From Clostridia bacterium (GTDB taxonomy: Bacteria > Bacillota > Clostridia > Oscillospirales > Acutalibacteraceae): a stretch of DNA of 64,000 nt. The notes under the pieces were generated by a model. That model worked only from the letters and a program-made list of their open reading frames with translations, had not been told where the DNA came from and searched no databases. The DNA lies in NCBI GenBank assembly GCA_017428525.1, contig JAFRQQ010000019.1, forward strand, positions 1-64,000, read 5' to 3'. The position numbers and the translations under genes were made by a program. Positions 36,701-41,916 of this stretch are shown piece after piece (the first letter of the stretch is position 1; the number at the start of each line of letters is the position of its first letter).

Positions 36701-36857
36701 CACCTGGCGCTACTCCGCAATGAGCTACGTTTATAAGGCCCTCACGAAGTACGCGGCAAACGATCCCGCCGTCAGCGACGCCCTCGTCGCCGCCGTCAAG
36801 GCCCTGACGCTATATTATCAGGCGGCAGACGCATTTTTCCCGCAGCACCACGCATAA
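30768..36857 (+). CDS. Giant secreted beta-helix repeat protein
   Basis: A 2029-residue exported protein. A signal peptide ends near ASAAA. Residues ~30-340 resemble a right-handed beta-helix of the Pmp/pectate-lyase type (GGGIYNGGTL). Residues ~457-1020 hold about 17 units of ~25 residues with the pattern AGIGGG-x-GG-x-ITI-x-S-x-VTA. A hydrophobic insertion (~731-784) interrupts them. Later parts contain paired-Cys modules (HxFxDPEWxW type), BspA-like leucine-rich repeats (HAFNGCSQLQEV) and a C-terminal GDIGVNFYL-type domain. There is no LPXTG. GGAGGG at 30758-30763 precedes the ATG by four bases. It is probably a surface adhesin or glycan-binding protein (inference). Confidence 0.85.
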   Translation: MNYVRKTVSLLLTAALLAGMFLMTPFVASAAAVSSWSGLQSEIAAAATVTVSLTQDVTAGENDGCIVIASGKNVTLDLCGHTLSRGLTAEKEGGCVIEVKSGGTLTVRDSDGSGAGSITGGYAKNGGGIYNGGTLRIESGAVTENLASEQGGGVYNSGTLQMAGGAIRENAGANGGGIYNAEGGTVTLSGTALISTNKTTKESGGNIADCGMLTVADRAEISDGFAYTEGGGVWIGANAVCTLTGGTITGNNADRSGSGVFAAGTLRVQGAVSITGNTGDDVFLPDGKVIAVTGSLASGAQIGVTAQSARAVITGGYGTYNSAQPSDFFYENGSGVSPVSLVNGEAKLATEGLVYVGRYWDADAAMSKRTIGHCADYTVVTGALTTLENGRWYAVTGNVTLNNRLQVSGEANLLLCSGVKLSADKGIRISSRNALNIYAQSEGSGQLYAKTNHEDNAGIGGDNGERLGALNIYGGDLDVLGYDSSNKTSASGIGGGKNGGCGHITIFGGKIRASGLAGIGNGKSASYTDENHIVIYGGEIKAYCSASTAGSGAAIGGGHNSENGPIDILGGRIVAWGRNGAGIGAGKEKSQRGAINIANCNVYAESTYAAAIGGGQSGNGGVINITNSTVEAVCYEDSQASISGGYGAGIGGGKGGKSGTITIRSSFVGGSSNKGAGIGGGDGGAAETILIEDSCVVSRGCGGGAGIGGGDGKNGGSITIRRSNVISLSKNEKSDYNFFNYFQKAIYNATVTAMMSYDYGTVAFYTAGSVLMRFMVWLFAPNHSGAAIGGGDSGDSGTILIEDSCVEVNSGNYASGIGGGDDGGCTDLTIRNSNVIANSGKYAAAIGSGDEASRNGTIRIEHSTVTANAGAEGAGIGGGNEVSGGNIIITDSTVTATGGSYAAGIGGGDDGNGGTITITDSTVTATGGKDGAGIGGGEDGSGGTITITSSQVTAEGKRGGAGIGTGESGDTAEILIYGDSTVEATAGDGDAVAIGRGDFFFSSAVVSLYFAEALTADAGSSLNSTSHFIGNARYDAVSSNRYAKLTPCPHNNATWACSNSVSHVRKCTDCGSALAVFEDHIWNANEQCTVCGVSAQHSTVTLIEQNAQGEVRREIDALRHATIALPDCENVPDGMAFVAWAQSANYYVPGDSVEVDQTILEAVYLPVAETTYIDAEGVAQTETAKRLNDSHIACLTAGWYVVDQDLTMTIPLAFRGKVNLILADGKTLTLCSDTTPALTAYTGQSLITVYGQTAQTGKLNCANKRVNVYHLTQVGGKIENISQLSATGSFAVKNGEFKASTVSAGEGMTISGGNAEIATFISRTPNTLGWTQLTDTIKFNNVSLIQSGSIAIAEGQALTDGTNVYTGTLTSSQVSAVRNKTLTPYALHHFGDPEWSWSDNYQHATALFRCTDENCDYEDEAEAVVTSEEQTDSFVYTATAPFNGAEYQDVQTVPKHRHDLQFNDAVLPTAEVRDANGEIENGHTAYWYCADCGRYFADADGTEEIALADTVLPYCSYHDNGEYVRVVKYYGGDAVVTVPDTVPMNYPDETVRGKTVTSINHYAFENTAVTAVTIGDTVQMIGWHAFNGCSQLQEVFVGAGLNYMYSEAFNNCPALTRFTSTTRQTFTSGKYYNPFTNGTDQVTVYGYHTTSLRNKVGSAVPFIGLDRHTEPTWHWAEDGSSAQATFDCNGCTYRATVAAEEITAVYDPDQTVYTASVTVGDVSYTDTLTVDVPLCAGHSLTLNGDIGVNFYLRVPEPIAGASVIFTVDGVQTQAPIDLGNYTVEGGRRFYKFTCDVAAAQIDTEITGVIVNGETQSEAFTYSVQTYLTEAQQTMSDNAAFMTLVSSLATYGYYANELFAYNPEFTQHDLFDDRGFVNVTAASLADYEAQIANEAGGVTYVGSSLMLRSETAIKHYFTLPAGKTLDDYTFLLGEGDAAIRLTPQTSGGYCFVELPDIASGHLGTAYTVTVLDGDGNAVNTWRYSAMSYVYKALTKYAANDPAVSDALVAAVKALTLYYQAADAFFPQHHA
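32136..33830 (+). repeat. In-gene tandem repeats (about 17 units)
   Basis: The DNA encodes successive ~75-base units built on GGCATCGGCGGCGGC and ATCACGATC. Units are alike but not identical, except that those at about 33400-33640 are nearly identical to each other. The array is interrupted at 32958-33117. Confidence 0.85.
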
Positions 36858-36905
36858 TAAACAGAAAACAGGAAAGCAAACAGGCAAGTAAACAGGCAAA
36901 CCAAT

Positions 36906-36933
36906 AGCCGCCCGGATCACTCCGAGCGGCTTT
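36906..36933 (+). terminator. Rho-independent terminator
   Basis: AGCCGC (36906-36911) pairs with GCGGCT (36926-36931), followed by TT. First of two terminators after the giant gene. Confidence 0.65.
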
Positions 36934-36948
36934 GCCGCACGATAGAAC

Positions 36949-36993
36949 AAAACCCGTCCTACACCCGAGCAGAGCGGATCAAGGACGGGTTTT
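36949..36993. terminator. Bidirectional terminator
   Basis: AAAACCCGTCCT (36949-36960) is exactly complementary to AGGACGGGTTTT (36982-36993). It works in both orientations. Confidence 0.85.
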
Positions 36994-37004
36994 CATGTGT
37001 GAAC

Positions 37005-37237
37005 TATAGCAAGCGCAGCTTTGAATTGAAACGAAAGCATCAATTCAATCTAAAATAGGTGTGGGCGTAGCCCACCCTGCATTCTTCATTTGACGGTTTT
37101 TCAGCGTTCATTCTTCATTTAGAAAATCCTGTCGATTTATTATATTGAATAATGAATACTGAAGACTGAAAAATGAATAATACAAAGCGAAAATCCTGCC
37201 GTTTGCACGACAGGATTTTCGCTTTGTGCTTGCTATA
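37005..37237. repeat. AT-rich block bounded by 10-bp inverted repeats
   Basis: TATAGCAAGC (37005-37014) and its exact reverse complement GCTTGCTATA (37228-37237) bound an intergenic block. Inside are TTGAATTG/CAATTCAA (37021-37048), GTGGGC-GTA-GCCCAC, two copies of TTCTTCATTT and a long terminator. The block is AT-rich compared with its surroundings. It may be a small non-autonomous insertion. Confidence 0.45.
37183..37226. terminator. Bidirectional terminator, 16-bp perfect stem
   Basis: CAAAGCGAAAATCCTG (37183-37198) pairs perfectly with 37211-37226, loop 12 bases. On the minus strand it closes the four-helix-bundle gene. Confidence 0.8.
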
Positions 37238-37264
37238 CGAAAGTGCAACTTTGAGAAGCGCTTT

Positions 37265-37624
37265 TTAATCCGCCCGCATACTCTGCTTTGCGGTGTTGAT
37301 GGAAGCGATGAGCATCACTCTGATGTTTGCGCAAGCAGAATCGAGTTTTTTGAATCGGCTTTCATCAATATACCCTGTTCTGAATAAAAGCTCGATCCAA
37401 TATCCCGTTTCATTTGCTTCTTTCAGGGCAATTTGAAGCTTTGCGATGAAATCCGCTTTTCCGTGCGCATATTGCGCTTCTCTGATATTCGCGCCGATGG
37501 AAGTGCCGCTCCTGCCGATCTGGTTTGAAATAATGGATTCGCGTTTTGACTTGAGGTCTTTCACGAGAGCGATGATTTCGACCGCAAAATCAAGGGGTTG
37601 GTCTTTCAGCTTGCTTTCTGACAT
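37265..37624 (-). CDS. Four-helix bundle protein (S23/Avd-like family)
   Basis: A 119-residue all-helical protein matching the four-helix-bundle/S23 family (ALVKDLKSKRESIISNQIGRSGTSIGANIREAQ, shown in part: QIGRSGTSIGANIREAQ). Family members are encoded in 23S rRNA intervening sequences or accompany diversity-generating retroelements (Avd). Neither an rRNA nor a reverse transcriptase is present here. AAAGGACGG at 37640-37632 supports the ATG at 37624; a longer open frame runs upstream into the repeat and is rejected. The gene lies between the terminator block and two 141-bp structured repeats. Confidence 0.85.
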   Translation of the reverse strand: MSESKLKDQPLDFAVEIIALVKDLKSKRESIISNQIGRSGTSIGANIREAQYAHGKADFIAKLQIALKEANETGYWIELLFRTGYIDESRFKKLDSACANIRVMLIASINTAKQSMRAD

Positions 37625-37648
37625 AGATAACCGTCCTTTGTGTTCTAT

Positions 37649-37789
37649 GTGAAGTTTGTGCTTCGCGCAAGTGAAGTTTTCTGCTTCGCAGAAAGTGAAG
37701 TAAAGTGTGCCACCCACGCCCGCAGGCACTTCACTGACCGCAGGTTAACTTCACGCGCGCAGCGCACTTCTCGTGCCGTCAGGCACACT
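37649..37789. repeat. 141-bp structured direct repeat, copy 1
   Basis: Identical to copy 2 (37819-37959) apart from one base seen in the first hairpin (CGCGCAA versus CGCACAA). It contains short hairpins with TTC loops, including TTCTGC-TTC-GCAGAA at 37679-37693, plus GTGAAGTT/AACTTCAC and AGTGTGCC/GGCACACT long-range arms. It abuts the four-helix-bundle gene start, so any promoter for that gene lies in or beyond it. Confidence 0.9.
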
Positions 37790-37818
37790 GAGTCGAAAAA
37801 GATTGAAAACACTCTTTT

Positions 37819-37959
37819 GTGAAGTTTGTGCTTCGCACAAGTGAAGTTTTCTGCTTCGCAGAAAGTGAAGTAAAGTGTGCCACCCACGCCCGCAGGCACT
37901 TCACTGACCGCAGGTTAACTTCACGCGCGCAGCGCACTTCTCGTGCCGTCAGGCACACT
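37819..37959. repeat. 141-bp structured direct repeat, copy 2
   Basis: Second copy, offset 170 bases from the first. Hairpins TTGTGC-TTC-GCACAA (37826-37840) and TTCTGC-TTC-GCAGAA (37849-37863). It ends five bases before the tRNA-Arg terminator. The 29-base spacer between copies is not repeated. Confidence 0.9.
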
Positions 37960-37964
37960 TCGTT

Positions 37965-37994
37965 GAAAAAAGCACGCCGAAGCGTGCTTTTTTC
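37965..37994 (-). terminator. tRNA terminator
   Basis: GAAAAAAGCACGC (37965-37977) pairs with GCGTGCTTTTTTC (37982-37994) across a 4-base loop. It lies five bases past the 3' end of the tRNA on the minus strand. Confidence 0.9.
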
Positions 37995-37998
37995 ATGG

Positions 37999-38072
37999 CC
38001 CGCTCGAAGGGATTCGAACCCCCGATCTTCAGAATCGGAATCTGCTGCGTTATCCAACTGCGCCACGAGCGG
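37999..38072 (-). tRNA. tRNA-Arg (anticodon CCG)
   Basis: A 74-base cloverleaf on the minus strand. The acceptor stem is CCGCTCG/CGAGCGG (7 perfect pairs), position 8 is T, the D-arm has A14 and GG18-19, the anticodon loop is TTCCGAT (anticodon CCG, codon CGG), and the T-loop is TTCGAAT. The anticodon stem has four good pairs and a G-A mismatch at 27-43. The 3' CCA is not encoded (GCC follows). Own promoter and terminator flank it. Confidence 0.93.
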
Positions 38073-38105
38073 AGATATTTGCGGCAGTGCCGCTTTTGCT
38101 TCCTT

Positions 38106-38134
38106 ACTATACAATATTTTTCCGTAAATGTCAA
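38106..38134 (-). promoter_or_regulatory. tRNA-Arg promoter
   Basis: On the minus strand TTGACA (38134-38129) and TATAGT (38111-38106), spacer 17, about 34 bases before the tRNA 5' end. Confidence 0.85.
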
Positions 38135-38176
38135 GCGAAACCTGTCGCCCGTGCGGTACTTTCCGCCGCCGCAGAA

Positions 38177-38209
38177 GAAAACGCCGCCGCGCTGCTGCGC
38201 GACGGCGTT
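38177..38209 (-). terminator. Rho-independent terminator
   Basis: AACGCCG (38180-38186) and CGGCGTT (38203-38209) enclose a GCGC-rich inner stem; read on the minus strand the hairpin is followed by TTTTCTT. It ends the PAP2/GH13 transcript. Confidence 0.75.
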
Positions 38210-38216
38210 CTGTGCT

Positions 38217-39062
38217 TCAGGTCAGCTTGCCTTTTGCTTCGAGCGATTCATACACTTTTATGCCGATCAGCACGCAGGTGAAGGCGATCGTGCCGCCGAC
38301 GGCGACGTCGCTCAGATAATGCGCGCCCATCACCAGCCGCGTGAAAGCGACGGCCGTCGTGTAGCAGAAGGCCAGCCAGAAGGCGAGATGACGGTGTCTG
38401 CGCCAGAAGTCGCTCACAAACGGCAGGAGCATCAGCAGATAGCTCATTCCCGCGCTGCCGGTGTGGCCGCTGGGGAAGGAGCGGTTGCCGTTGACGCCGT
38501 TCGGGTGATACCAGGCGGTGAACTGCGCATAAGTGCCGTCCAGGTCGCGAAAACGCACGCGCCCCCAGACCTCTTTCATCAGCGTGATCAGACCGGATTC
38601 GATCGCGCAGACGGCCAGACCGATCACGGCCATGCAGATCAGCGGCTTGCGCAGCGGCTCCGGAACGCTGATAAAGCGAAATGCCAGCAGCAGCACCAGC
38701 GCAAAGCCCGCGCCGTACAGGATGCCGCAGCCGGTGCGGAACGCATCCTCAAGGAAGAAGCGGCGCGCGACGTAAAGCCCGAAATAGACGCCGCATCCCA
38801 CGCAGGCGACCGCCGCGGCGATGCGCATCCAGCGCGCGGGCAGGAGCTTCGAGAGCATGGCGGAGGCAAGCAGAAGCAGGCAGTAAGCGGGCATTTCGCC
38901 CGTGCGGGCAAACCAGTTGGAGATGAAATCCGAGGTATTGTTCAGCGCGATATCCAGCTTCAGATCCGTGAAGGCGGCGGCAATCAGCGCGCCGGCGGCC
39001 AGCAGATAAAACAGGATCATCTCCATGCGATAGGATTTCAGAGAAGCGGGTTTCAAGGCCAT
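38217..39062 (-). CDS. PAP2-family membrane phosphatase
   Basis: A multi-span membrane phosphatase of about 281 residues. PAP2 motifs appear in order: KEVWGRVRF, PSGHTGSAG and TRLVMGAHYLSDVAVG, giving the family's catalytic His and Asp. It may dephosphorylate undecaprenyl pyrophosphate or phosphatidic acid on the outer face of the membrane. The ATG at 39062 follows GGGAGG too closely, so translation may really start at TTG 39056, seven bases after that RBS. It follows the GH13 gene by about 40 bases. Confidence 0.85.
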   Translation of the reverse strand: MALKPASLKSYRMEMILFYLLAAGALIAAAFTDLKLDIALNNTSDFISNWFARTGEMPAYCLLLLASAMLSKLLPARWMRIAAAVACVGCGVYFGLYVARRFFLEDAFRTGCGILYGAGFALVLLLAFRFISVPEPLRKPLICMAVIGLAVCAIESGLITLMKEVWGRVRFRDLDGTYAQFTAWYHPNGVNGNRSFPSGHTGSAGMSYLLMLLPFVSDFWRRHRHLAFWLAFCYTTAVAFTRLVMGAHYLSDVAVGGTIAFTCVLIGIKVYESLEAKGKLT

Positions 39063-39101
39063 TCCTCCCAATTGCAGTTGTTACGGGTTGCCGCGCCGGT
39101 T

Positions 39102-40985
39102 TCAGACGCGGTAAAGATTGACTTCATACGGCCGCAGCTGACCGGTCGGCTTGGCGTAATTCGAGAGCGCGCAGATGCCCTGCGCCGCACGCGGACGCCG
39201 GATCCAGCGGTCCGTGAGGTTCATCTCAATGTAGAATTTGCCCGTGCTGCTTGTGCGGTAGAAGCAGAAGGTGCGGTCGTTGGTCTCAAGCGGCCGGAAG
39301 TCGCCGTAGACCAGCGTTTCCTTCTCCGCCTTGCGCAGCGCGATCAGCGCTTTGTAGTAATTCAGCGGGCTGAAGGGATCCTTCGCTTCCGTTTCCGCGT
39401 TGCAGGTCAGGTAATCGCCGTTGACGCGGATCCACGGCGTGCCCGTGGTAAAGCCCGCGTGCGCCGAGGTGTCCCAGCACATCGGCGTGCGGCCGTGGTC
39501 GCGGCTGCCGGCGAGGATCGTCTTCCACGCCTGCGCAGGGGTTTTGCCTTTTTCCTGCAGCGCGGCGTATTTGTTGATGGATTCCACGTCGCGGATCTCG
39601 CTCATATCGCTGAAATCGCAGTTCATCATGCCCAACTCCTCGCCCTCGAAAATGTAGGGCGTGCCGCGGCCGGTAAGCAGCATGGCGCCGATGAGCTTCG
39701 AAAGCGGACGGCGGAAGCTGTCGTCGGGATTGACCTTGGAAACCATGCGGGGATTGTCGTGGTTTTCGATCACGAGCGTCGGCCAGGAGGAGCCGTGCAT
39801 CTCCAGCTGATAGCGCGTGAAAAGCTGCTTGAGATATTTCAGGTTGTATCGGTAGTCGCTCCAGCGCTCCTTGCCGGGCGTTTCCAGCTGGTCAAACAGG
39901 AAGGTTTCGCGGATTTCCTCGCGGGAATCGTCCACCAGGAATTTGGCCATTTCCGTGCCGATGCCGCCGGTTTCGCCCACGCAGAAGGCGTCCGGGAACT
40001 TCTTGAAGGCGTTTTCGTTCAGCTCATGCAGATATTCCTGCAGATGCGGGCCCCAGAAATAGTATTCGCCGCCGTAGCCGATGACCTCGCCGACCAGGGA
40101 ATTGCCGTCCGGCAGACCCTCGACCTTGGAGATCATGTTGATCACGTCCATGCGGAAGCCGTCCACGCCCTTTTCGAGCCACCAGCAGACCATGTCGGCC
40201 ACCTCGGCGCGCAGCTCGGGATTCTCCCAGTTGAGATCCATCTGCTTTTTGGAGAACAGATGCAGCGCCCAGGCGTCCAGCTCGGGATAATAATTCCACG
40301 CGGGGCCGGAGAAAAGCGAGGTCCAGTTGTTCGGCGGCACGCCGGGACCCTTGCCCTTGCGGAAGATATAATAATTCTGATACTTCTCGTCGCCCGCCAG
40401 CGCCTTCTGAAACCATTCATGCTCGTCGGAGGTGTGGTTGACCACGAGATCCATGATCAGCTTCATGCCGCGCTTGTGGATTTCAGCGAGCAGGGTGTCA
40501 AAATCCTCCATCGTGCCGAATTCGGTCATGATCTTGCGGTAGTCGCGGATGTCATAGCCCATATCGTCGTTGGGGGAGTCATAGATCGGGCTGAGCCAGA
40601 GCGCATCCACGCCCAGCGATTTGAGATAATCGAGGCGGGAGAGAATGCCGGGCAGATCGCCGATGCCGTCGCCGTTTGCGTCCATAAAGGAGCGGGGATA
40701 GATCTGATAGATGACGGCTTCCTTCCACCACTTCGGCTCGGTCTTGCCGGCCAGGACCACGGGCTCGGGTGTGTAGCCGACCAGATTGCACAGATGCTCC
40801 ACGGTTGCGGGCGGCAGCTTGTCGCCCAGCAGACGGGGCAGGGTGCGCAGCCGGAGCTTGCCGATGAGGGGATTGCGGATCACGGGATCCGGGATGCCGG
40901 CATGATAGGCGACCATCTTCACGAGGTCGCTGCCGACCGGCGTTGCCATCATATCCCGCAGGGTGCTGTCGGGGGTGACTTTCAT
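39102..40985 (-). CDS. GH13 alpha-glucosidase with N-terminal extension
   Basis: A 627-residue cytoplasmic alpha-glucosidase (oligo-1,6-glucosidase/alpha-glucosidase type) that releases glucose from alpha-glucans or disaccharides. The catalytic triad is visible: nucleophile D280 in GFRMDVI, acid/base E338 in VGETGG and D410 in ENHDNPR. The canonical enzyme begins around WWKEAVIYQIYPRSF, here near residue 87. The extra N-terminal ~85 residues form a helical domain (TLRDMMATPVGSDLVKM) not part of GH13. AAGGAG eight bases upstream fixes the ATG at 40985. Confidence 0.92.
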   Translation of the reverse strand: MKVTPDSTLRDMMATPVGSDLVKMVAYHAGIPDPVIRNPLIGKLRLRTLPRLLGDKLPPATVEHLCNLVGYTPEPVVLAGKTEPKWWKEAVIYQIYPRSFMDANGDGIGDLPGILSRLDYLKSLGVDALWLSPIYDSPNDDMGYDIRDYRKIMTEFGTMEDFDTLLAEIHKRGMKLIMDLVVNHTSDEHEWFQKALAGDEKYQNYYIFRKGKGPGVPPNNWTSLFSGPAWNYYPELDAWALHLFSKKQMDLNWENPELRAEVADMVCWWLEKGVDGFRMDVINMISKVEGLPDGNSLVGEVIGYGGEYYFWGPHLQEYLHELNENAFKKFPDAFCVGETGGIGTEMAKFLVDDSREEIRETFLFDQLETPGKERWSDYRYNLKYLKQLFTRYQLEMHGSSWPTLVIENHDNPRMVSKVNPDDSFRRPLSKLIGAMLLTGRGTPYIFEGEELGMMNCDFSDMSEIRDVESINKYAALQEKGKTPAQAWKTILAGSRDHGRTPMCWDTSAHAGFTTGTPWIRVNGDYLTCNAETEAKDPFSPLNYYKALIALRKAEKETLVYGDFRPLETNDRTFCFYRTSSTGKFYIEMNLTDRWIRRPRAAQGICALSNYAKPTGQLRPYEVNLYRV

Positions 40986-41021
40986 AATATCGTCTCCTTC
41001 TCTCTGGTGTGAATACAACGG

Positions 41022-41049
41022 AAAAGAGGCGACCGGATCGGCCGCCTCT
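41022..41049 (-). terminator. Rho-independent terminator
   Basis: AGAGGC (41025-41030) pairs with GCCTCT (41044-41049) within a longer GC stem; T run on the minus strand. It separates the 41066 gene from GH13. Confidence 0.75.
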
Positions 41050-41065
41050 CAGGTTCGGATGGGAT

Positions 41066-41716
41066 TTAGATGCCTGTGTTGGTCAGCACGACGCGATGAT
41101 TGACCGGGGTCAGACCGTCGCGGCTGTATTTCAGCACAAGGCTTTCGTCATACAGCTTCTGGAACTTGATGGTGGGTCTGCGCGCGCCGAGCACGAGCAT
41201 GATCACGCGTTCAATCTGCGGTGCAAAGAGATAAATCATCTTGCGCGGCGAGCAGGTGTTCCAGACGCTCACGGCGAACCAGGCGCAGTTGAACATGTAG
41301 TTCCAGTAGTTGTGGCGCTTGAGCAGAGAAACGACGCTGTCAAGCTCCCCGCGGGAAACCTGCGTGGACATGCAGAAGGTGCGGTCATACGTGGCGTCCT
41401 TCACCCAGTAGCGCTCCAGGTTGAAGTGAATGCCTTCGCCGCTGCCGCGGTCCGTGAAGCAGCCCATCGAAAGCGCGCTGCCGGGCTTAATGCGATAGCC
41501 CGCAACGTCCAACGGGGTATCCGAGGTGTTGAGAATGTAAATCCACATGTGCGGCATCCTGGGGTTGCCGTTGGAAACGCAGAGATACATCGTGGCGACA
41601 TTCTCCAGCGAGCTCTGCCCTTCGGAGTTGACGCCTTTTGCGCTGGCCATGACAACACTCGAAGCGAAGATGCAGATTACCAGCAGGATTGAGATAATTG
41701 CTTTCAGTTTTTTCAA
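41066..41716 (-). CDS. Secreted protein with possible papain-like (NlpC/LRAT-type) core
   Basis: A 216-residue exported protein with a signal peptide ending in MASA. The mature part has a His in GIHFNLERYW and later a Cys in FNCAWFAVSVWN. A His followed by N-C-x-x-F-A is the order seen in circularly permuted NlpC/P60 and LRAT-like enzymes, which act as amidases or acyltransferases. No confident family assignment can be made. It starts with TTG at 41716, supported by AAGGAGG nine bases upstream. It has its own promoter and terminator. Confidence 0.7.
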   Translation of the reverse strand: MKKLKAIISILLVICIFASSVVMASAKGVNSEGQSSLENVATMYLCVSNGNPRMPHMWIYILNTSDTPLDVAGYRIKPGSALSMGCFTDRGSGEGIHFNLERYWVKDATYDRTFCMSTQVSRGELDSVVSLLKRHNYWNYMFNCAWFAVSVWNTCSPRKMIYLFAPQIERVIMLVLGARRPTIKFQKLYDESLVLKYSRDGLTPVNHRVVLTNTGI

Positions 41717-41796
41717 AGCGGAGATCCTCCTTTTTTCCGGACGTCAGGTGCCTTCCGTCCTTGATCCTTTCAAGCTTTTCAAACACTCGTAAACGT

Positions 41797-41825
41797 ATAT
41801 TAACATACTTTTCAAAAAAAAGCAA
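41797..41825 (-). promoter_or_regulatory. Sigma-A promoter
   Basis: On the minus strand TTGCTT (41825-41820) and TAATAT (41802-41797), spacer 17, in an AT-rich region ahead of the 41716 start. Confidence 0.55.
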
Positions 41826-41871
41826 GTATTTCTTCACGGTTTTCCGGGAGAAAGGCGAAAATAAGACGAAA

Positions 41872-41911
41872 ACCGCCGCCGTTGACCGGGTTTGCGGCCG
41901 AAGGCGGCGGT
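41872..41911 (-). terminator. Rho-independent terminator
   Basis: ACCGCCGCC (41872-41880) pairs with GGCGGCGGT (41903-41911); on the minus strand the stem is followed by TTTTCGTC. It ends the LCAT-like gene. Confidence 0.7.
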
Positions 41912-41916
41912 CGGAT

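Noticed and set aside
37649..37959. Possible CRISPR-like repeats
   Set aside because: Only two copies of 141 bp with one 29-bp spacer and internal hairpins; no cas genes.
37995..41012. Open frame of 1005 codons on the + strand
   Set aside because: Antisense to the PAP2 and GH13 genes, which have full motif sets and ribosome binding sites; the frame reads through the tRNA region and has basic, low-complexity composition.
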